Assembly: GCF_040744945.1 (NCBI RefSeq)
Contig: NZ_CP160453.1
Span: forward strand, 7,688,001-7,752,000
Direction of reading: 5' to 3'
Length of the DNA stretch: 64,000 nucleotides
DNA from: Saccharothrix sp. HUAS TT1
GTDB lineage: Bacteria; Actinomycetota; Actinomycetes; Mycobacteriales; Pseudonocardiaceae
Shown here: piece after piece, positions 17,601 through 25,214 of the stretch
How positions within the stretch are numbered: position 1 is the first letter of the stretch
Layout of the letters: every line of letters begins with the position of its first letter
The notes under the pieces: generated by a model
Seen by the model: only the letters and a program-made list of their open reading frames with translations
Database searches by the model: none
What the model was told of the DNA's origin: nothing
Translations under genes and position numbers: made by a program

Positions 17601-17629
17601 GTCGTACAGTGTACCGTACGCCGTACGAC
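17601..17629. promoter_or_regulatory. GTAC-rich palindrome cluster between divergent genes
   Basis: GTCGTAC (17601-17607) and GTACGAC (17623-17629) form an inverted repeat. Inside it, CCGTACG occurs twice in direct order (17614-17620 and 17621-17627), next to GTGTAC. It covers the -10 box of the SnoaL-like gene. The GTAC half-sites are like those of many TetR-family operators, but the adjacent TetR operator has a different sequence. Confidence 0.6.
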
Positions 17630-17706
17630 AGGGGTCGGCCGAACAGCGGTTCCGCCCGGGTCCGGGTCCTTGTTCGATGGGTCTCCCGGATCTGGGGGAG
17701 GTCGGC

Positions 17707-19095
17707 GTGGGGGTTTCGCGGCGGAACGTGCTGCGGTTGGCCGGTGCGGCGGTGGCCGCGGGTGGCGCGCTGGAGACGCGGCCGGCGCGCTGGGCGCGGC
17801 TGCGGGCCCGCCTGGCCGGTGAGCTGCTGGTGCCCGGCGACGCGGCGTACGAAGCGGCGCGACTGCCGTTCAACTCGCTGTTCGACCACCACCGACCGGC
17901 CGCCATCGCCCGGTGCGCGCGGGTGGAGGACGTCCAGCACTGCCTGGAGGAGGCGCGCAGGTCCGGCATCGCGGTGGCGGCGCGCGGCGGCGGGCACAGC
18001 TACGCCGCCTACTCCACGCCGCACGAGGGCCTGGTGGTCGACCTCGCGCCGATGGCCGGGGTCGAGGTGCGGCCCGACGGCACGGCGGTGGTCGGCGCGG
18101 GAGCCCGGCTCGGCGACGTCTACGCGGCGCTCGCCGCCGCCGGCCGGTGCCTGCCGCTGGGCAACTGCCCGTCCGTCGGCATCGCGGGCTTCACCCTCGG
18201 CGGTGGGCTCGGCTGGCTGCAGCGCACTTACGGGCTCGCGTGCGACTGGTTGCGCTCGGCGCGCGTGGTCACGGTGGACGGCCGGGTGGTCACGGCGTCG
18301 GCCGAGTGCGAGCCGGAGCTGTTCTGGGCGTTGCGCGGCGGTGGCGGCGGGAACTTCGGCGTGGTCACGTCGTTCGAGTTCGCCACCGCGCCCGTGCCGG
18401 CGGCGCTGACCGTGTTCCGGGTGCGGTACCCGGCCGGGTCGGCGGCGGACGTGCTGGGCGCGTGGCAGCCGTGGAGCGCGGCGCTGCCGGAGGCGGTGTC
18501 CAGCACCTGCGTGGCCGCGCCGGACGGTTCGGTCGACCTGGTCGGGTGCGCGGTCGGACCGGAGGCCGTGCTGCTCGGCGAGGTGGGGCGGCTGCTGCGG
18601 CAGGTCGACGGGCCGCTTGAGCACGGCGAGGTCGACCACCCGACCGCGACGGCGATCATGACCGCCGGTCACCCGTCGCGCAACGCGTTCCGCGCGTCCT
18701 CGCGCATCGCCGACCGCCTGTGGGACGACCCGACGCCGGTGGTGGACGCGTTGCGCGGCAAGGACAGCGCGCTGCTGATCGTCGGTGCGCTCGGCGGCGC
18801 GATCGACCGCGTGGGACCGAACGGCACCGCCTACCCGCACCGCGGCGCGCCGACGTCCGTCGAGGTGTTCGGCACCGTCGGTTCGCTGCCGCCCGGGCAG
18901 GTGACCCGCGAGGTGGACGACGTGCAGTCGGCGTTGGCGGGGCTGATCGGGACCGGCACGTACATCAACTACCTGGACCCGGAGCAGGAGGACTGGGCGG
19001 CCACCTCGTACCGGCACAACCTGCGGCGGCTGCGTGCCGTCGCACGCCGCTACGACCCGGACCGCGTGCTCCGGTTCCCGCAGGCGGTGCGCTAG
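17707..19095 (+). CDS. Exported BBE-type FAD-linked oxidase (Tat signal)
   Basis: 462 residues. The N-terminus SRRNVLRLAGAAVAAGG is a twin-arginine signal, so a folded flavoprotein is exported. The FAD-binding PP-loop domain (about 65-230) has ARGGGHSYAAYS, whose His is the usual 8-alpha-histidyl FAD site. GNCPSVGIAGFTLGGGLG has the Cys that in BBE enzymes makes the second covalent link, so bicovalent flavinylation is likely. The C-terminal BBE motif is YINYLDPEQEDW, with the berberine-bridge-like NLRRLRAVARRYDPDRVL. GTG at 17707 is chosen because GGGGGAGG lies five bases upstream; the ATG at 17677 lacks a ribosome site. The oxidised substrate (sugar, alcohol or secondary metabolite) is unknown. 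Its stop overlaps the convergent gene in a shared CTAG. Confidence 0.88.
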   Translation: MGVSRRNVLRLAGAAVAAGGALETRPARWARLRARLAGELLVPGDAAYEAARLPFNSLFDHHRPAAIARCARVEDVQHCLEEARRSGIAVAARGGGHSYAAYSTPHEGLVVDLAPMAGVEVRPDGTAVVGAGARLGDVYAALAAAGRCLPLGNCPSVGIAGFTLGGGLGWLQRTYGLACDWLRSARVVTVDGRVVTASAECEPELFWALRGGGGGNFGVVTSFEFATAPVPAALTVFRVRYPAGSAADVLGAWQPWSAALPEAVSSTCVAAPDGSVDLVGCAVGPEAVLLGEVGRLLRQVDGPLEHGEVDHPTATAIMTAGHPSRNAFRASSRIADRLWDDPTPVVDALRGKDSALLIVGALGGAIDRVGPNGTAYPHRGAPTSVEVFGTVGSLPPGQVTREVDDVQSALAGLIGTGTYINYLDPEQEDWAATSYRHNLRRLRAVARRYDPDRVLRFPQAVR

Positions 19096-19742
19096 AGGGC
19101 GTTGATCTCCACGCTGCCCAGCCGCCGGACCGGCGCGCCCCGCGCCGCCACCGCGAGCATGGCCCGGCCGAGCTGTTCGGTGGTCGTCGTGTGCTTCGGC
19201 AGCAGCCGGGACAGCACCGGGTAGAGCGGCCGCGCCACCGCGTACAGGCCCCGGTACCAGCGGACCTTCGACCGGACGCCGTGCAGCGGCTGGATGAAGC
19301 CGGGGCGGAAGGCGTAGCCCTCCAGGGGCAGGGCGAGCACGGCGTCCTCGGTCCGGCCCTTGACGCGCGCCCAGTTCGCCCGGCCGTGCGTGTCGGTGCC
19401 CGCGCCGGAGACGTAGACGAACGTCGAGCCGGGGTTGACGTCGGCGAGCACGCGCGCGGCGGCGAGCGTGAAGTCATGAGTGATGTGCTCGTACTCGCGC
19501 GCCGACATGCCGACGGAGGACACGCCCAGGCAGAAGAAGCACGCGTCGTAGCCGGTGAGGCGGTCGGCGACCGGGGTGAAGTCGGTGAAGTCGCGGTGGA
19601 CCAGCTCGGTCAGCTTCGGATCGACCACGCCCGTGCCGCCACGCCCGACGGCGAGAACCGCGGTCACGTCCGGGTCGAGCAGGCACTCTCGCAGCACGCC
19701 TTGACCCACCATGCCGGTGGCGCCGAACACGATCACCCTCAT
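19092..19742 (-). CDS. NAD(P)-binding SDR-like protein (HTATIP2/NmrA type)
   Basis: 216 residues with a Rossmann fold. The dinucleotide loop is VIVFGATGMVGQGVLRE at the N-terminus, YDACFFCLGVSS about residue 68 and STFVYVSGAGTD about residue 108. This layout matches atypical short-chain dehydrogenases of the HTATIP2/Tic62 group, which often lack the full catalytic Tyr-Lys pair, so it may bind nucleotide without reducing a substrate. TAGGCT (19754-19749) lies six bases before the ATG with no Shine-Dalgarno, giving a leaderless mRNA. It shares its last four bases with the convergent oxidase gene. Confidence 0.8.
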   Translation of the reverse strand: MRVIVFGATGMVGQGVLRECLLDPDVTAVLAVGRGGTGVVDPKLTELVHRDFTDFTPVADRLTGYDACFFCLGVSSVGMSAREYEHITHDFTLAAARVLADVNPGSTFVYVSGAGTDTHGRANWARVKGRTEDAVLALPLEGYAFRPGFIQPLHGVRSKVRWYRGLYAVARPLYPVLSRLLPKHTTTTEQLGRAMLAVAARGAPVRRLGSVEINAL

Positions 19743-19766
19743 CGGGCGAGCCTAGTGCGGTTCGCG

Positions 19767-19832
19767 GTCGTGAGCGTTGAACTCGGGGGTCGTGGGCGTT
19801 CGACTCGCGGGACGTGGGCGTTCGACTCGCGG
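19767..19832. repeat. 22-bp-period repeat array (three units)
   Basis: Three head-to-tail units have 13-base cores at 19772 (GAGCGTTGAACTC), 19794 and 19816 (both GGGCGTTCGACTC), spaced exactly 22 bp. The array fills the gap between the SDR gene and the end of the truncated radical SAM gene. The same core family occurs at 58393-58490. Confidence 0.8.
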
Positions 19833-21215
19833 TCAGAGGGGGGTGCGCCGGTCCAGGCCGTGCCGCACCGGCAGCGGGGCGTCCCGCGCGAGCACGGTGC
19901 CCTTGGTGAGGACGGAGAACGGCGTGCCCGAGTCCGCCGGCACCCGGATGATGCCCGGCATCAGCGCGCACCGGCCCTCGGCCCGCTGGTACGGGTCGGT
20001 GTTGGCGCCCATCGCCACGTGCTCGCGCCGCCGGCGCGGGGACCGCAGCTGCCGCCGCAGCACCTCGACCGCGTTGACCTTCACCACGACCCGGGTGTCG
20101 AAGTCGCGCCCCGCGTCCAGGTCGGGGCAGGGGTGCGTGTTGCGGGCGAAGCAGTTGTGGCTGACCAGGCCGTTGGCCACGAAGTCGCCGGTGCCGGTGG
20201 TGATGTCGTACAGCGTCCGCGCCACGCCCAGCGACTCCACCGACACCACCGCCAGCCGGGGCGTCACCGGCACCGCCACGCCCTCGACCGCGTTGCCGCG
20301 CGGGATGGCCGGGTCGACCAGGTGCAGGAACCGCAGCCGGTCGGCCAGCCCGCCGACGACCCGCAGCCCGCGCACCTCGACCACGTGCGGCACCCGCAGC
20401 CTGGCCAGGGCCAGCACCGCCGCGTCGAACACCGCGCTGTCCGAACTGGACATCACCAGCTCGCCGCCGGTGGAGCTGCCGCGCGCGTCGAACAGGCCGG
20501 CCAGGAAGCCCTTCGTCCACTCCTCCCCCGGCGCGGTCGGCCACCGGACCAGCTCGCCCTCCCGCGGCACCCGGCCACCGGCGAACTCGCGCACCCGCGC
20601 CAGCACGTCCGGGTGGCTGGGCAGACCGCCGCGCACCGCGCCCCACAGGTAGCCGGACCGGTACTGCTCGACGTGCGCGGGCGGCGTGGCGAACCGGCCC
20701 GTCCCGACCAGCCGCGCGCCCTTGGCCAGGAACGGCCGCTCCTCGAAGTCGTCGCACCGGCCGGGCGTGACGTGCTTCCAGCCCTCGTCGGTGAGGAACC
20801 GGTGGTCGCCGCCCGCGACGACCTGCGTGCCGTCGCTCAACGTCAGCCGGTAGGCGGGCTTGGTGGTCTTCCAGTGCGCCTGCACCCTGGTGACCACGAA
20901 CCGGCCCTCCGAGGTGCCGAACACCTCCTCGCCCACGGACAGCTCGGCGATGGGCTTGGTGCGGCCGTCGGCCAGCAGCACGGGCGTGTCACCGGTCAGG
21001 CAGTACGTGCATCCGCGCGTGCAGCCCCGGTACGGGTTGACGGTCCAGTCGAACGGCAGCCCGTCGCCGGGCGCCCGGTTCAGCACGGACTTGGCGTTCA
21101 CCTCGTGGAACACGACGTCGGCGAAGTCCGGAGTTCGTACGCTGCGAACCAGCCCCGGCAACCCCGGCAGGGCCTGCTGCCGGTCCGCCCCGTCCTCCTG
21201 CCCGTCCCATCGCAT
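19833..21215 (-). CDS. Rv2578c-type radical SAM protein with an intein; C-terminally truncated
   Basis: 460 residues. N-extein 1-71 (MRWDGQEDG ... NPYRGCTRGCTY) carries the first two cluster cysteines, Cys65 and Cys69. The intein spans about 72-354, beginning CLTGDTPVLLADG and ending GDFVANGLVSHN. The C-extein starts CFARNTH; its Cys355 is both the splicing +1 nucleophile and the third cluster cysteine. After splicing the protein has only about 177 residues, against roughly 340 for Rv2578c, so the second half of the barrel is missing and the gene stops right at a repeat array. ATG at 21215 matches the MRW start of Rv2578c. A LexA box lies eight bases upstream. The role of the family is unknown; this copy may be non-functional. 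Confidence 0.8.
   Translation of the reverse strand: MRWDGQEDGADRQQALPGLPGLVRSVRTPDFADVVFHEVNAKSVLNRAPGDGLPFDWTVNPYRGCTRGCTYCLTGDTPVLLADGRTKPIAELSVGEEVFGTSEGRFVVTRVQAHWKTTKPAYRLTLSDGTQVVAGGDHRFLTDEGWKHVTPGRCDDFEERPFLAKGARLVGTGRFATPPAHVEQYRSGYLWGAVRGGLPSHPDVLARVREFAGGRVPREGELVRWPTAPGEEWTKGFLAGLFDARGSSTGGELVMSSSDSAVFDAAVLALARLRVPHVVEVRGLRVVGGLADRLRFLHLVDPAIPRGNAVEGVAVPVTPRLAVVSVESLGVARTLYDITTGTGDFVANGLVSHNCFARNTHPCPDLDAGRDFDTRVVVKVNAVEVLRRQLRSPRRRREHVAMGANTDPYQRAEGRCALMPGIIRVPADSGTPFSVLTKGTVLARDAPLPVRHGLDRRTPL
20154..21002 (-). mobile_element. Intein with a LAGLIDADG-type endonuclease region
   Basis: A 283-residue intein interrupts the radical SAM Cx3CxxC motif. Block A is CLTGDTPVLLADG, block B GGDHRFLT (splicing His), block F/G YDITTGTGDFVANGLVSHN, followed by Cys +1, so all splicing residues are present. 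The second LAGLIDADG helix reads FLAGLFDARGSS. The first reads YLWGAVRGGL where RGDG is expected, so the catalytic acid seems lost and homing is probably dead while splicing can continue. Boundaries are set by residue count. Confidence 0.82.
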
Positions 21216-21223
21216 GTCCACAT

Positions 21224-21239
21224 TCGAACACGTGTTCGA
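21224..21239. promoter_or_regulatory. Perfect LexA (SOS) box between the radical SAM gene and pnuC-nadR
   Basis: TCGAACACGTGTTCGA is a perfect 16-bp palindrome and matches the actinobacterial SOS consensus TCGAAC-N4-GTTCGA. It lies 8 bases before the radical SAM ATG and 22 bases before the pnuC GTG, so it could repress both directions. Rv2578c is a known LexA target in M. tuberculosis. Confidence 0.88.
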
Positions 21240-21261
21240 TAAACGGTCAAACGGAGTGCCT

Positions 21262-21903
21262 GTGTCACCGCTGGACGTCATCCTGTGGCCCTTCAACACC
21301 ACCGCGTTCTCCTTCGCGGGCGCCGCCACCAGCTGGGGCGAGGTGGCGGGTTTCGTCACCGGCGCGCTCTGCGTGTGGCTGGTGGCCCGCCAGAACGCGT
21401 GGAACTGGCCGATCGGCATCCTCAACAACCTCGCCTTCCTCCTGTTGTTCGCGACCAGCGGGCTGTACGCGGACTCGGGCCTGCAGGTCGTGTACGTCGT
21501 GCTCGCGCTGTACGGCTGGTGGGCGTGGCTGCGGGGCGGCGCCGAGCACTCGCCGCTGCCCGTCAGCCGCACCACCCGCGCGCAGTGGTGGTGGCTGCTC
21601 GCGGCCGGCGTGGTCGGCACCCTTGTGCTGGTGTGGGTGCTGACCACGTTCAGCGACTCGACCGTGCCGTGGGCGGACTCCACCACCACCGCCCTCTCGC
21701 TGCTGGCCACCTGGGGCCAGACCCGCAAGAAGGTCGAGTGCTGGTGGCTGTGGATCGCCGCCGACGTGATCTACGTTCCGTTGTACGCCTACAAGGACTT
21801 GTGGCTGACCGCGATCCTCTACGTGGGTTTCATGGCGCTGTGCGTGCTCGGCCTGCGCAACTGGACCAACGCGTTGCGCGAGGACGAGGCGGTCCGCGCG
21901 TGA
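21262..21903 (+). CDS. pnuC: PnuC-type nicotinamide riboside transporter
   Basis: 213 residues, seven or so membrane helices, usual PnuC size. Visible features are the N-terminal WGEVAGFVTGALCVWLVARQ helix, NAWNWPIGILNNLAFLLLF and YGWWAWL (the conserved W-rich substrate site) and, near the end, KKVECWWLWIAADVIYVPLY. It facilitates nicotinamide riboside uptake, trapped by phosphorylation by the next gene product. GTG at 21262 is selected because GGAG lies five bases upstream; an ATG at 21214 overlaps the LexA box and is less likely. The stop overlaps the nadR start (GTGA), so the pair is one operon, probably influenced by the LexA box at 21224-21239. Confidence 0.9.
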   Translation: MSPLDVILWPFNTTAFSFAGAATSWGEVAGFVTGALCVWLVARQNAWNWPIGILNNLAFLLLFATSGLYADSGLQVVYVVLALYGWWAWLRGGAEHSPLPVSRTTRAQWWWLLAAGVVGTLVLVWVLTTFSDSTVPWADSTTTALSLLATWGQTRKKVECWWLWIAADVIYVPLYAYKDLWLTAILYVGFMALCVLGLRNWTNALREDEAVRA

Positions 21904-22997
21904 CCGACTTCGACCACGCGTTGGTGCTCGGCAAGTTCTACCCCCCTCACGCCGGTCACCACCACCTCATCCGCACAGCCGCCGCGCGCAGCAGGCGCAC
22001 CACCGTCACCGTGCTGGCGTCGAGCGCGGAGTCCATCCCGGTCGCCGACCGGGTGGCCTGGTTGCGCGCCGAGCACGCGGGCACGCCCGGCCTGGTCGTG
22101 CTCGGCGACGTGGACGACCACGAGATGGACTTCCACAGCGACCGCGTGTGGGAGCTGCACATGGGCGTGGCTCGGGCGGTGCTGGCGCGACGGGCCATCC
22201 TGGACGGAGACCCGGCGTCGGCGGCGGTCGACGCGGTGTTCTCCAGCGAGCACTACGGCGACGAGATGGCCAAGCGGCTCAACGCCCGGCACGTGCTGGT
22301 CGACCGGGAGCGGACCGCGCACCCGGTGTCGGGCACGGCGGTGCGGGCCGATCCGCGCGGCCGGTGGGCGGACCTCGCGCCGGCGACGAGGGTCGGGCTG
22401 TGCGCCCGGGTCGTGGTGCTGGGGGCGGAGAGCACGGGCACCACGACGTTGTCGCGCGACCTGGCGGCGGCGTTGGGCGCGCCTTGGGTGCCCGAGTACG
22501 GCCGTGAGCACACCGAGCTGAAGCTGACCGCCGCCCGCGCGTTCGACCCGGGCGCCGGCGTGGACGATCTGGTGTGGACGGTCGGCGACTTCCAGGACGT
22601 GGCGCGCCGGCAGCAGGACCTCGCCGACGCGGCGGTGGACGGCCCGGTCCTGGTGTGCGACAACGACCCGTGGGCGGCGACCGTGTGGGGTCACCGCTAC
22701 CTGGGCGCGCCGCACCCCGACATCGCGCCGGACGCCCGCCGCCCCGCCCTGTACCTGCTGACCGACCACGTCGGCGTGCCGTTCGAGCAGGACGGCTGGC
22801 GGGACGGCGAGCACCTGCGGGAGTGGATGACGGCGGAGTTCCGGGCCGGGCTGGCCGCCAGGGGCGTGCCGTGGCGGCTGGTCACGGGGTCGCCGGAGCA
22901 GCGGCTGCGCCAAGCCCTGGCGGCCTGCGCCGAAGCGGTGGCGGCGCACTTCCGGTTCGCCGACCCGCTGGAGCCTCAGACCGTGACCACGACCTGA
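21900..22997 (+). CDS. nadR: Bifunctional NMN adenylyltransferase / ribosylnicotinamide kinase
   Basis: 365 residues with two domains. The N-terminal nucleotidyltransferase (about 1-170) has LVLGKFYPPHAGHHHLI, containing the HxGH motif, and later HPVSGTAVRADP (the SxTxxR-like signature). The C-terminal kinase has the P-loop GAESTGTTTLS about residue 180, VPEYGREHTE, and VLVCDNDPWA. The N-terminal repressor domain of enterobacterial NadR is absent, as usual in actinobacteria. It converts imported nicotinamide riboside to NMN and NAD. It is coupled to pnuC by a 4-base overlap and its 3' end overlaps the convergent nitroreductase gene by 22 bases. Confidence 0.92.
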   Translation: MTDFDHALVLGKFYPPHAGHHHLIRTAAARSRRTTVTVLASSAESIPVADRVAWLRAEHAGTPGLVVLGDVDDHEMDFHSDRVWELHMGVARAVLARRAILDGDPASAAVDAVFSSEHYGDEMAKRLNARHVLVDRERTAHPVSGTAVRADPRGRWADLAPATRVGLCARVVVLGAESTGTTTLSRDLAAALGAPWVPEYGREHTELKLTAARAFDPGAGVDDLVWTVGDFQDVARRQQDLADAAVDGPVLVCDNDPWAATVWGHRYLGAPHPDIAPDARRPALYLLTDHVGVPFEQDGWRDGEHLREWMTAEFRAGLAARGVPWRLVTGSPEQRLRQALAACAEAVAAHFRFADPLEPQTVTTT

Positions 22998-23668
22998 TCC
23001 AGGGACTTGCGGACCAGGTCGGGCACCACGCAGTCGTCGGCCGGGTAGCCGATCGGGATCACCGCGAACGCCTTCTCGTTGCGCGGGCGGCCGAGCACGT
23101 CGCCGAGGAACTTCATCGGCGACGGCGTGTGGGTCAGCGCGGCCAGCCCGGACAGGTGCAGCGCGGTCAGCAGCATGCCGACCGCGATGCCCACCGACTC
23201 GTCCACGTAGTAGTGCTTGCGGCGGGTGCCGTCGGGTTCGAGGTAGAACCGCTGCTGGAACACCACGACCAGCTCCGGCGCCTCGGTCAGGTGCGGTTTG
23301 ACGTCGTCGGTGCCGAGCGGGCGCAGCGCGTCCAGCCACTCGTCGCCCAACCGGCCCGCGTACGACACGCGCTCCTCCTCCTCGGCCGCCTCCCGGATGC
23401 GCCGGCGCACGTCGGGGTCCTTGACCAGCACGAAGGTCCAGGGCTGCTGGTGGGCGCCGCTGGGCGCGGTGGAGGCGACCGCGATGGCGTCGAGCACGAC
23501 CTGCTCGGGCACCGGGTCGGTGGAGAACATGCGCACGGTGCGCCGTTCCCGCATCCGGTCGCGCAGGTCCGCGGCGGTGGTCAGGGACTGCTCGGCGGGC
23601 ATCCTGGTCGGTCGGTAGGGGACCGGCTCGAAGGCCCGGCCGTGGATGGGCGTCCAGTTCGTGGTCAC
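22976..23668 (-). CDS. Nitroreductase-family flavoprotein
   Basis: 230 residues, an FMN-dependent nitroreductase fold. The FMN phosphate-binding RERRTVRMFSTDPVP is about residue 40, APSGAHQQPWTFVLV about residue 70, and the C-terminal half has HTPSPMKFLGDVLGRP and AVIPIGYPADDC, a pattern seen in iodotyrosine-deiodinase-like and BluB-like subgroups. The reaction (reduction or dehalogenation of an aromatic, using NAD(P)H) cannot be specified. GTG at 23668 is the likely start; CACGCT lies six bases before it and no ribosome site is visible. The gene converges on nadR with overlapping ends, so transcription of one may affect the other. Confidence 0.85.
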   Translation of the reverse strand: MTTNWTPIHGRAFEPVPYRPTRMPAEQSLTTAADLRDRMRERRTVRMFSTDPVPEQVVLDAIAVASTAPSGAHQQPWTFVLVKDPDVRRRIREAAEEEERVSYAGRLGDEWLDALRPLGTDDVKPHLTEAPELVVVFQQRFYLEPDGTRRKHYYVDESVGIAVGMLLTALHLSGLAALTHTPSPMKFLGDVLGRPRNEKAFAVIPIGYPADDCVVPDLVRKSLDQVVVTV

Positions 23669-23774
23669 GCGGGGAGCGTGGCACCGACGGCGGTCGAGCT
23701 GAAGGACTTCCCCCGAAGTTCGCACTGAACTGTCCGACATGCGAACACGGCGGGTGAGCGGGCAGTATGTGCGC

Positions 23775-25214
23775 GTGCACGCCAAGGACCTGATCGCCGC
23801 TCACGGCCACGGACACGGGCACGGCCCGGCCGAGCCCGCCTCCCGACCGGTCCGCAAGCTGCTGCTGTTCCTCCTGCTGCCCTTCGTGCTGGCGACCGCG
23901 GTCGGCACGCTGCTGCTGTACCCGTTCGGGCACGAGCAGCGCACCGGCTCGGAGGTGGGGCTGGCTCAGGTGCCGGTGCGCGGCGACGTGACGGCGGTGG
24001 CCCGGGGCGGGTGCGGGCCCGAGTCGTCGGACCCGGGCGCGACCGGGTGCGTGCTGGTGACCGTGGAGATGAGCGACGGCGCGGCGGCCGGGCGCGAGGT
24101 CCAGGTGCCGGTGCCGGACCAGCCGGGCACGCCGGTGTTCGCCGTCGGTGACGCGGTGGTGCTGGCCTTCGGCGGCGGCAACCCGGATGACAGCACGTCC
24201 TACCAGCTGGCCGACTTCCAGCGGGGGACGCCGCTGCTGCTGCTGGCGGTGCTGTTCGCCGCCGCCGTGCTGCTGCTGGGGCGCTGGCAGGGGTTGGCGG
24301 CGCTGGGCGCGCTGGTGCTGAGCTTCGTGGTGCTGGTGCTGTTCGTGCTGCCCGCCATCCTGGCCGGGGAGAGCCCGCCGGCGGTGGCCGTGGTCGGCGC
24401 GGGGCTGATCATGTTCGTGGTGCTGTACCTGACGCACGGCCTGTCGGCGCGGACGTCCACGGCGGTGCTGGGCACGCTGGTCAGCCTGGCGCTGATCGGC
24501 CTGCTGGGCGCGGTGTTCTCGGCGTTGACCAAGCTGACCGGGCTCGACCAGGAGACGGCGAACCTGGTGTCGCTGCTCGGGCACGGCATCGACACCCGCG
24601 GGCTGCTGCTGGCGGGCGCGCTCATCGGCGCGCTGGGCGTGCTGGACGACGTGACCGTGACGCAGACCAGCGCGGTGTGGGAGCTGCGCCGGGCGAACCC
24701 GGCGCTGGGGTTCCGCGAGCTGTACGCGGCGGGGTCGCGGATCGGCCGTGACCACCTGTCGTCGGTGGTCAACACGCTGGTGATGGCGTACGCGGGCGCG
24801 GCGCTGCCGTTGCTGCTGGCGTTCTCGCTGTCCGGGCGGGACCTGGGCGAGATCCTGACCGCGCAGGAGGTGGCGCAGGAGGTCGTGCGGACCCTGGTGG
24901 GCAGCATCGGCCTGGTGGCGGCGGTGCCGATCACCACGGCGCTGGCCGCGTTCGTGGCCGGGCGGGAGGACGTGCCGAAGCTCGAAGCGGCCCCCGGCGC
25001 CGGTGCCGACCCTGACACCGGCACAGGCTCAGCGCCTGGCCGGGAGGCCGGGCCGCCCGCCGAGCCGCTGTGGCGTCGGCGGGTGGCGGGCGACCTGCGC
25101 ACCGGGTACGACCCGGCCAAGGGGCCGTGGCGGCGGCCGGCTACCGGGCCAGCAGCACCAGCGCCAGCGCGATCGCGGCGGGCGCGGACTGCACGACCAG
25201 GATCCGACGGCTGA
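23775..25214 (+). CDS. YibE/F-family multi-pass membrane protein
   Basis: 479 residues. A His-rich cytoplasmic N-terminus (AHGHGHGHG, about residue 8) is followed by a first helix (LLLFLLLPFVLATAVGTLLLY), an extracytoplasmic domain of about 100 residues and then seven or more helices. The YibE/F signature LLGHGIDTRGLLLAGALIGA and LDDVTVTQTSAVWEL is clear around residues 275-310. The family function is unknown; metal or small-molecule export has been suggested from the His-rich segments. The start is uncertain: GTG at 23775 is preferred because CAGTAT lies six bases before it, but ATG at 23739 is in frame. The 3' end overlaps the convergent DUF1304 gene by 74 bases. Confidence 0.82.
   Translation: MHAKDLIAAHGHGHGHGPAEPASRPVRKLLLFLLLPFVLATAVGTLLLYPFGHEQRTGSEVGLAQVPVRGDVTAVARGGCGPESSDPGATGCVLVTVEMSDGAAAGREVQVPVPDQPGTPVFAVGDAVVLAFGGGNPDDSTSYQLADFQRGTPLLLLAVLFAAAVLLLGRWQGLAALGALVLSFVVLVLFVLPAILAGESPPAVAVVGAGLIMFVVLYLTHGLSARTSTAVLGTLVSLALIGLLGAVFSALTKLTGLDQETANLVSLLGHGIDTRGLLLAGALIGALGVLDDVTVTQTSAVWELRRANPALGFRELYAAGSRIGRDHLSSVVNTLVMAYAGAALPLLLAFSLSGRDLGEILTAQEVAQEVVRTLVGSIGLVAAVPITTALAAFVAGREDVPKLEAAPGAGADPDTGTGSAPGREAGPPAEPLWRRRVAGDLRTGYDPAKGPWRRPATGPAAPAPARSRRARTARPGSDG

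Noticed and set aside
19767..19832. CRISPR array
   Set aside because: Period is only 22 bp with 9-base spacers that are themselves similar; no cas genes in the window.
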